A DNA stretch of 11,531 nt, from contig DMKG01000146.1 of assembly GCA_003454415.1 (NCBI GenBank), positions 392 through 11,922 of the forward strand, read 5' to 3'. A program made the translations under genes and the position numbers. The notes under the pieces are model-generated. The model was given only the letters and a program-made list of their open reading frames with translations, made no database searches and was not told the DNA's origin. The stretch is from Alphaproteobacteria bacterium (GTDB lineage: Bacteria > Pseudomonadota > Alphaproteobacteria > UBA11222). Below are positions 6,676 to 11,531 of this stretch, in pieces; position 1 is the stretch's first letter; the number at the start of each line of letters is the position of its first letter.

Positions 6676-6698
6676 TTTTACGGATTCTTTTCGTAAAA
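6676..6698 (+). promoter_or_regulatory. Inverted repeat directly before the persulfide-dioxygenase-like gene (operator candidate)
   Basis: TTTTACG (6676-6682) and CGTAAAA (6692-6698) are perfect 7-base arms separated by 9 bases. The repeat ends one base before the AAGGGGG ribosome site (6700-6706). Its length and AT-rich arms suit a dimeric repressor. Genes of this enzyme class are often controlled by sulfide/persulfide-sensing ArsR-type (BigR/SqrR) repressors, but no such regulator is encoded in the window and I cannot match the site to a known consensus from memory. Confidence 0.45.
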
Positions 6699-6709
6699 TA
6701 AGGGGGCGT

Positions 6710-7573
6710 ATGCAGCCATCCGTTCAGGCATTTTTCGACCCGGCCACTTTCACCGTGAGTTATGTGCTGAAGGATCCAGGCTCATCCGCCTGCGCGATCA
6801 TAGATTCCGTACTGGATTTCAACCACGCCGCAGGACGCACCAGCACCCAATCGGCAGACAGGATCATCGGCTATATCAGGAACAACCGGCTGGACACGCA
6901 ATGGATTCTTGAAACCCATGTGCATGCGGACCATCTTTCCGCAGCCCCTTATCTGCAGGCAGAACTTGGCGGCGAAACGGCGATTGGCGTCAAAGTGACG
7001 CTGGTGCAGGAGACCTTCAGCAAAATCTATCATACCGGCGGCGAATTCAGCACCGATGGCAGCCAGTTCGGCAGACTGTTTGAGGATGGGGAAATGTTCC
7101 GGATCGGCGGCCTGGAAGTCCTGGCGATGCATACGCCCGGTCATACACCAGCCTGTATGACCTATCTGGCGGGGGATGCCGCCTTCATTGGCGATACCCT
7201 TTTCATGCCGGATTACGGCAGCGCGAGAACGGATTTTCCCGGGGGCGATGCGCGAACGTTATACCGTTCGATCCAGAAGCTATACGGTCTGCCCTCAGAA
7301 ACGCGCCTGTTTCTCTGCCATGATTATCTGGCGCCAGGGCGTACGGAATATGCCTGGGAATGTTCTGTCGCGAGGCAGCGCGCGGAAAACATTCATGTGA
7401 ACAATCGCGTCAGCGAAGAAGAATTCGTGAAGATGCGTTCCAGCCGTGACAGCACACTGAACATGCCGGCCCTGATGATTCCCGCTGTCCAGGTGAACAT
7501 GCGCGCGGGACAGATGCCCCCGCCAGAGGCAAACGGCGTCAGCTTTCTGAAGCTTCCCATCAATCTCTTTTAA
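6710..7573 (+). CDS. Persulfide dioxygenase-like metallo-beta-lactamase-fold enzyme (Blh/ETHE1-related)
   Basis: This 287-residue protein probably oxidises glutathione persulfide to sulfite with a mononuclear iron, a step in sulfide detoxification in the cytoplasm. Metal-site motifs are THVHADH (69-75; His70, His72, Asp74, His75), HTPGH (141-145, His145), GDTLF (161-165, Asp162) and CHD with His204. ARTDFPGGDARTLYRSI (172-188) matches the RTDF-x-GG-type segment seen in ETHE1/Blh enzymes and not in glyoxalase II. The long C-terminal part (NMPALMIPAVQVNMRAGQ, then PPPE and the LPIN end) is typical of the bacterial Blh type found with BigR-type regulators. The ATG at 6710 has an AAGGGGG ribosome site; a frame-extended start at 6650 adds 20 unconserved residues. 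The gene is preceded by two inverted repeats and converges with the next gene. A general hydrolase role cannot be excluded. Confidence 0.85.
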   Translation: MQPSVQAFFDPATFTVSYVLKDPGSSACAIIDSVLDFNHAAGRTSTQSADRIIGYIRNNRLDTQWILETHVHADHLSAAPYLQAELGGETAIGVKVTLVQETFSKIYHTGGEFSTDGSQFGRLFEDGEMFRIGGLEVLAMHTPGHTPACMTYLAGDAAFIGDTLFMPDYGSARTDFPGGDARTLYRSIQKLYGLPSETRLFLCHDYLAPGRTEYAWECSVARQRAENIHVNNRVSEEEFVKMRSSRDSTLNMPALMIPAVQVNMRAGQMPPPEANGVSFLKLPINLF

Positions 7574-7594
7574 GATCATCCATCCCGACATGCG

Positions 7595-7620
7595 ATTGCG
7601 CTTCTCCGAAGCAACGCAAT
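7595..7620. terminator. Bidirectional hairpin between convergent genes
   Basis: ATTGCG-CTTC (7595-7604) pairs with GAAG (7608-7611) and CGCAAT (7615-7620), giving a 10-bp stem with a 3-base loop and a CAA bulge. It lies 22 bases after the stop of the dioxygenase-like gene and 20 bases past the stop of the gene on the opposite strand. There is no T run on either side, so terminator function is inferred from position and stem quality only. Confidence 0.4.
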
Positions 7621-7639
7621 GTAGGGCGTCAGGCCATCC

Positions 7640-8773
7640 TCACGCACAATCATCCTCGACCCTCCCCTCTCTCAGAAACGTCATGATGACTTCCGCCGCG
7701 CGGCGCGGCGCGCCTTGCCCGAACTGTGCGAAACTATAGGTAAAGGCGGCCTGTTGGGCGGCCTCATATTCCCCCCGCCAGTGTTCAAGCGTATTCAGCG
7801 CCTGATCGAGCCCGGAAATATCCGCTACGACCTTTCCCAGGGTCCACCAGAGAAACTCTTCCCGGTTCCGCCAGTCGAAGCCATGCGGGTTGAGAAAGAT
7901 TGCGGGCCGCGGCCGCAACAGGAATTCATAAAGCTGGCTGCTCCAGTCCCCCAGATAAATATCCGCGGCCAGACTGTAGCTCATATCCACGCTGCGCGGG
8001 CTTCCCAAATCCAGCAATACATGCGCGCGATTTCGGTAAGGCTGTAACTCCTTCTCCTGAATGGCGCCATCGTCGCGCATACGGATATGCGGCGCAAAGA
8101 TCAGATTGAATCTGTCTGAATGTGCGAAATATTCCAGGACCTCACGCCCTATCCTGAACCAGGAGCTGTGCGCCTGATTGTGGTGCGGGTTGTACAGCAC
8201 CGTCTTGCGGCCATTGCGGAAAATTGGCGGCCGCGCAAGTCCCATCCGCCTAACCAGATCAAACTTGCTATAGCCGCCGATAGCGTAATGGCCGGGCCGC
8301 AGCAGTCCCTTCGCCAGCAGCCGGTCGCGGCGCTTCGCCCCAGGCAGCAGCACCAGATCGAAATCCCGAATGCGTGTATCCCACTCCCGTTCATCGTCCC
8401 CGGCGCCATGAGTGGTGTGAATAAATTTCGTTTTTCGCAAACCCATTTTACGCAGATACAGGCTGGTGCGTTCCGGCACGACCAGCGCGTCAAAGCGGGA
8501 GAAAGCGCGCAGGTTCCATATCAGAGTCAGGGTTTTCGGCGCCGTGACTTCCGGCCCCAGCCTCCCATAAGGAAATGGCGGCGCGGCGATCTGAAAGCGC
8601 AGATTCGGGGCTTCGTAGAAAGAGGCGAGCTCTTGCAGATAATCCTGCTGCGCGGGACTGCGGGCGAGCAGAGTCACTTCCGCCTCCGGATAATCCCGCG
8701 CGAGGACGCTGGCTACAGGCAGGCTGTGAAAAATCTGGTGTGACTGGGCGTTGAAGATGAATCCAATTTTCAT
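7640..8773 (-). CDS. CDP-glycerol glycerophosphotransferase-like (GT-B fold) protein
   Basis: A 377-residue soluble protein resembling the CDP-glycerol:poly(glycerophosphate) glycerophosphotransferase (TagB/TagF-type) class, which transfers glycerol-phosphate units to surface polymers. The N-terminus MKIGFIFNAQSHQIFHSLPV looks like the first Rossmann strand of a GT-B enzyme. Conserved points are HTTHGAGDDE (119-128), YNPHHN followed by SSW (194-205), FAPHIRMR (226-233) and the C-terminal LGDWSSQLYEFLLRPRP (274-290), whose D-x-SS-x3-E pattern matches the nucleotide-binding end of the family. No membrane segment is seen. The ATG at 8773 has AGG 5 bases upstream and begins at the conserved strand; an ATG at 8803 would add 10 residues, but its AAGGA lies only 2 bases away. 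The gene is alone on its strand, diverges from a Nudix gene and converges with the dioxygenase-like gene. The acceptor is unknown; no polymer-synthesis cluster is visible. Confidence 0.72.
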   Translation of the reverse strand: MKIGFIFNAQSHQIFHSLPVASVLARDYPEAEVTLLARSPAQQDYLQELASFYEAPNLRFQIAAPPFPYGRLGPEVTAPKTLTLIWNLRAFSRFDALVVPERTSLYLRKMGLRKTKFIHTTHGAGDDEREWDTRIRDFDLVLLPGAKRRDRLLAKGLLRPGHYAIGGYSKFDLVRRMGLARPPIFRNGRKTVLYNPHHNQAHSSWFRIGREVLEYFAHSDRFNLIFAPHIRMRDDGAIQEKELQPYRNRAHVLLDLGSPRSVDMSYSLAADIYLGDWSSQLYEFLLRPRPAIFLNPHGFDWRNREEFLWWTLGKVVADISGLDQALNTLEHWRGEYEAAQQAAFTYSFAQFGQGAPRRAAEVIMTFLREGRVEDDCA

Positions 8774-9060
8774 GCTGGCCTGTACTCGCCGCGTTTCCGG
8801 CATCGTCCTTCTTGTCTGTGTTTCCCCGCAGGACCGGGACGGCGCCCGTTGGAGTCTCTATCCCTTCGAACCTGTTACGGGTACAGGGAAAAAATCCTTT
8901 CCTTACCGACGCCCCCCCTTGACCACCGGCTGACCCGTTGAGGTCCAACCCGCGAAGCTTCATATAAGAGTCACTTCACACCCCCATGCTGATGCACTAA
9001 ACATTCCAGAACGATGCCGTTCATTCAATATACTATGGATTACCGTTCAATGGAGCGCCC
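8774..9060. other. Divergent intergenic region between the glycerophosphotransferase-like and Nudix genes
   Basis: 287 bases without a convincing gene. CCTGT (8871-8875) and ACAGG (8883-8887) form a short inverted repeat just before an A run. On the Nudix side TATACT (9029-9034) is a fair -10 candidate about 27 bases before the start codon, with no clear -35. A 60-codon plus-strand frame starting at 8751 overlaps the neighbouring gene's start and has no recognisable features, so I do not call it. Confidence 0.45.
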
Positions 9061-9489
9061 ATGCCTCAGCAGGACATCTTGTTTTATGTTTCCATGAAGG
9101 GCGTCATCCTGCAGCACAACAAGGTTTTACTGCTGCGCAAACACAGTGGCGAGTGGGATCTTCCTGGCGGCCGGCTGGGCGAGGAGGAATCCCCCAAGCA
9201 ATGCCTGATCCGTGAAGTCGGGGAAGAGACAGGCCTGACCGTCAAACCGGGCAGATTCCTGCACCGCTGGATTAGGCGCCGACCCGGAAAGACAGACGTA
9301 TTTCTGGTCAGTCATTTCTGCAAACTCTCCGGGCCCGAAACAGAACTGGCCCTGACCCACGAACATTCTGAACTGGACTGGTTTTCACCGGCCGCGTTAG
9401 ACTTGTTGGCCTTATCACAAGGCGTACGCAAATCCGTGCGGCGGGCCTATCATATCCGGAAAACGCTCAACTATCCCCAGCCCGGATAA
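9061..9489 (+). CDS. Nudix hydrolase
   Basis: A 142-residue protein that should hydrolyse a nucleoside diphosphate linked to another moiety, in the cytoplasm with Mg2+. The Nudix box is complete and canonical, running from Gly37 (GRLGEEES) through Glu43 to REVGEETGL (51-59), with catalytic Glu52, Glu55 and Glu56. Upstream lies VLLLRKHSGEWDLPGG (22-37), the usual strand before the box. Downstream, EHSELDWFSP (101-110) is the closing strand common in MutT-like and ADP-ribose-type members. Size is normal for a single-domain Nudix protein. ATG 9061 follows GGAG (9052-9055) by 5 bases. Its last 23 bases overlap the 3' end of the opposite-strand CHAD gene. Substrate cannot be told from sequence; the divergent glycerophosphotransferase-like gene hints at CDP-alcohols, which is speculation. 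Confidence 0.9.
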   Translation: MPQQDILFYVSMKGVILQHNKVLLLRKHSGEWDLPGGRLGEEESPKQCLIREVGEETGLTVKPGRFLHRWIRRRPGKTDVFLVSHFCKLSGPETELALTHEHSELDWFSPAALDLLALSQGVRKSVRRAYHIRKTLNYPQPG

Positions 9490-10435
9490 GGCTGCGCCTG
9501 CCGCAGAGCGAACGAAACCGCCGCCGGTTCTTGTCGCTGGAAAACTTTTGAAAACCGGCCTCAAAATCTTTCCGCGCCTGTATCTTCAGAGCGTTCAGAT
9601 GGCCAATCAGCATGCCAAGACCCAAAAAAAATGAATTTGCGTCAGCATCTTCGGGCGGAGGCCGTTGACTGAACTGTATCAGGGCCTCAGCCTGCACCTC
9701 TGCATCCTGATGCTTCCCTAGTATGGCGAGTAACTGACGCAGGCGAGACGTCAATTTTCCGGTTTTGCCGCCCGGTGGATATTGGCTGTAAAACTCCAGC
9801 AGATAACGCAATTTCTTGCCATCCTTGCGTAATTCATGCAGCGCGGCAGCCGGACTGTCCTTGCAGATCAGAGCTCCCTCGCGGAGCATGCGCCGATATA
9901 TACGCCAGATTCTCCTGCGGCAAACCGCCGCGAAATCGGGGTTGCCGGGTGTTTCCCCATCCGCCTGATCTTCACCCGAAAACTTCCGCCACCAGGCGAT
10001 GAACTGATGATACCGGTTTTCCGAAATGGCGCGCGTGAACTTTTCCTGTTCGGTGTTCCTGTTTTCCAGCAAGTGTTCACGGAAAATTCGCAATGACGAA
10101 TGCAACTCTGCCGGAAGCCATTCCTGATAGCTCTCCAGGGCCTCTAGATAGACGTCATAATCGCGCAGAGCTCCCGACTCCCGGCCGAGCCAGCGTAATT
10201 CTCCGGTCAGATACGCATGGGCGTCCGGCGGCAGGATTCTCCTGAATTGAGAGACCGCCACCCGCGCCCGCCGGAGAACGACACGATAGTTATGCAGGCA
10301 TTTTACATCCTCTCCAGTCCGGACGCCCTTTTCATAACCCTCCAGCTCATTCAGAAGACCGGTCAGAATCCGCTTCACCCCCTCAGCGCCGGATGGAGCT
10401 GTGATACATTCCTCGAGATGGCTGGAGTCGTTCAT
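9467..10435 (-). CDS. CHAD domain protein
   Basis: A 322-residue protein made almost entirely of a CHAD domain, a helical bundle with conserved histidines and many basic residues that is known to bind inorganic polyphosphate. The two-fold repeat is visible. The first half has CLHNYRVVLRRARVAV (46-61) and LGRESGALRDYDVYL (83-97). The second has ALHELRKDGKKLRYLLEFY (198-216) and LRQLLAILGKHQDAEVQ (232-248). The strongly basic C-terminus (residues 300-318) is also notable. There is no fused CYTH domain and no CYTH gene in the window, so it is a stand-alone CHAD protein. The ATG at 10435 has only a distant GGGAG about 16 bases upstream; no better in-frame ATG lies nearby. It follows the amidohydrolase gene by 33 bases, probably in one operon, and converges on the Nudix gene with a 23-base overlap. 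Confidence 0.9.
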   Translation of the reverse strand: MNDSSHLEECITAPSGAEGVKRILTGLLNELEGYEKGVRTGEDVKCLHNYRVVLRRARVAVSQFRRILPPDAHAYLTGELRWLGRESGALRDYDVYLEALESYQEWLPAELHSSLRIFREHLLENRNTEQEKFTRAISENRYHQFIAWWRKFSGEDQADGETPGNPDFAAVCRRRIWRIYRRMLREGALICKDSPAAALHELRKDGKKLRYLLEFYSQYPPGGKTGKLTSRLRQLLAILGKHQDAEVQAEALIQFSQRPPPEDADANSFFLGLGMLIGHLNALKIQARKDFEAGFQKFSSDKNRRRFRSLCGRRSLIRAGDS

Positions 10436-10468
10436 TGGCGACAGAAACTGACTCCCACCCAGAATTCC

Positions 10469-11531
10469 TCAGACAGTGAAACCATAGAGCTTCGCCGCGT
10501 TGTCATGGGTGATCTTACGAACGATTCTTTCATCCATGCCTGCAAGCTGTTCATCGAGCGAGGCGCGGCTGTCTGGCCAAATTCCATCCGGATGCGGAAA
10601 ATCATTTCCCCACATGATATTGTCTTCACCCACCCGCCCGATGTTTTCCAGGCCCGTACGATCGATCTGGAACGTCGCATACATCTGGCCATACCAGTAT
10701 TCGCTGGGTTTGCGGGGCACGACATCCTTGAACTGGTCCTCCCATTCATAATCCATGCGTTCCAGCACATATGGAATCCAGCCTATCCCGGCTTCGCCGA
10801 TCACCACTTTCAGGTTTCTGTGACGTTCCAGAGCGCCGCCGAAAATGACCCCTGCAAGGACGCTAAGCATGACGATCTGGAAGCCCGTCATATGGGTTGC
10901 AAACCAGGGGCGGCGGGTTTTTGGATCGCTATACCACCGCTCGTCGAGTTTCGGGCCAATCGTGTGAAGATGCACGGGTATTCCGGTTTCAGCGGCCGCC
11001 TTCCAGACAGGCTCCCAGTCACTGTGCCATAGGGGCAGCATGTCGTGGGAAAGGCCAAGCTCGGCGCCCTTCAGACCTAGCGAGGCGATCCGCCGGATTT
11101 CGGCGGCGGATTCCTCCGGCGTTCCGCCGGCGATGCAGCCAACCCCTGCGAAACGGTTGGGCGCCGTCTTGCAGAAATTCGACAGCCATTCATTATAAAT
11201 GCGCACTACGCATTTGGTGACTTCAGGATCGCCCAATTTGTTTGCGGCCCCAAGAATGCCATAGAGCACCTCCCCGCATACTCCATCGAGATCCTGATCC
11301 TTGATGCGCAGCTCAGGAATGGCGGGACGCATGACGCCTCTGTCCTGATCCGCGTAAAGCCCCTGCTCCGCCATCCGATCGGAGCGGTGAATCTGACCAG
11401 GCTGATAGCGCCGCCCGCCCGATCCCATGCCCCCTGCAAGCCCGAGAGAGACGCCCTCTGCGGTTTCCCATATCCGTCCGTTCTTGCGCTCCACCACCCT
11501 CGGCATGCGGTCCTTCAGCACGGCGGGCGCT
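10469..11531 (-). CDS. Amidohydrolase-2 family metal-dependent hydrolase (5' part missing)
   Basis: The visible 353 residues belong to the amidohydrolase-2 (ACMSD-like, PF04909) TIM-barrel family: zinc-dependent decarboxylases or hydrolases acting on aromatic or related acids. Metal-site segments are PVHLHTIGP (around 10955-10981), GEAGIGWIPYVLERM (around 10760-10806) and MWGNDFPHPDG with its aspartate (around 10585-10620). RHRNLKVV and HDNAAKLYGF at the end are typical of the family. The frame is open to the right edge, where the sequence reads like the region just after the N-terminal H-x-H metal ligands (…LKDRMPRVVE), so the first few dozen residues lie beyond the window. A GTG at 11521 is therefore not the true start. 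The CHAD gene follows after 33 bases. The substrate is unknown; many paralogues of this family exist in Alphaproteobacteria. Confidence 0.88.
   Translation of the reverse strand, partial: APAVLKDRMPRVVERKNGRIWETAEGVSLGLAGGMGSGGRRYQPGQIHRSDRMAEQGLYADQDRGVMRPAIPELRIKDQDLDGVCGEVLYGILGAANKLGDPEVTKCVVRIYNEWLSNFCKTAPNRFAGVGCIAGGTPEESAAEIRRIASLGLKGAELGLSHDMLPLWHSDWEPVWKAAAETGIPVHLHTIGPKLDERWYSDPKTRRPWFATHMTGFQIVMLSVLAGVIFGGALERHRNLKVVIGEAGIGWIPYVLERMDYEWEDQFKDVVPRKPSEYWYGQMYATFQIDRTGLENIGRVGEDNIMWGNDFPHPDGIWPDSRASLDEQLAGMDERIVRKITHDNAAKLYGFTV

Noticed and set aside
8120..8743. Plus-strand 207-codon frame opposite the glycerophosphotransferase-like gene.
   Set aside because: Shadow of the minus-strand gene, with no domain features.
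8862..8890. Plus-strand resemblance to the 3' half of a TPP riboswitch (CCCTTCGAACCTG … CAGGGA).
   Set aside because: The CTGAGA-type element is not in place, the segment between GAACCTG and AGGGA is far too short for the missing helices, and no thiamine gene is downstream.
10217..11032. Plus-strand 271-codon frame opposite the CHAD and amidohydrolase genes.
   Set aside because: It runs across the junction of two recognised minus-strand genes and has no family resemblance.
11116..11130. Perfect CCGGCG-TTC-CGCCGG stem-loop.
   Set aside because: It lies inside the amidohydrolase coding region within alternating Ala/Gly/Pro/Glu codons and fits GC-rich codon use.

Overview
The window looks like an ordinary stretch of an alphaproteobacterial chromosome. 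Base composition is moderately GC-rich apart from one AT-rich gap. The strongest lineage pointer is a 102-residue NDUFS4-like (AQDQ/18 kDa) complex I accessory subunit, a gene typical of Alphaproteobacteria and mitochondria. A short alphaproteobacterial-type NAD kinase and two tRNA genes with encoded CCA ends fit this. I cannot name the genus.

Layout: (1) 1-2100 has glmU (minus strand, 3' end outside the window) facing away from gph (plus strand). A strong inverted repeat sits in the shared promoter region, and gph is followed by tRNA-Val(CAC) with its own promoter. (2) 2277-4497 is a minus-strand run read from right to left: a DUF4214-containing metzincin-like protein, a limonene-epoxide-hydrolase/SnoaL-fold enzyme, the complex I subunit and tRNA-Arg(TCT). 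(3) 4498-4756 is a gap whose central 120 bases are only about 18% GC. (4) 4757-7573 is a plus-strand run: nadK, an AbrB-family (COG3180) membrane protein 18 bases behind it, and a persulfide-dioxygenase-like metallo-beta-lactamase-fold enzyme preceded by two inverted repeats. (5) 7640-11531 has a CDP-glycerol-glycerophosphotransferase-like gene (minus), a divergent Nudix hydrolase (plus), and a minus-strand pair of amidohydrolase-2 (5' end outside the window) and CHAD protein. The CHAD gene overlaps the Nudix gene tail to tail.

Most genes are housekeeping: cell-wall precursor synthesis (glmU), 2-phosphoglycolate salvage (gph), NADP supply (nadK), respiration (complex I subunit) and translation (tRNAs). 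Accessory functions are sulfide/persulfide detoxification, surface polymer modification, a probably exported protease and polyphosphate binding. I found no mobile element, CRISPR array, phage gene or defence cassette, and no convincing new multi-gene system. The points most worth a second look are the DUF4214-metzincin protein with a displaced third zinc ligand and its AT-rich upstream region, the TGTCA-N6-TGACA operator-like site between glmU and gph, and the inverted repeat directly before the persulfide-dioxygenase-like gene.
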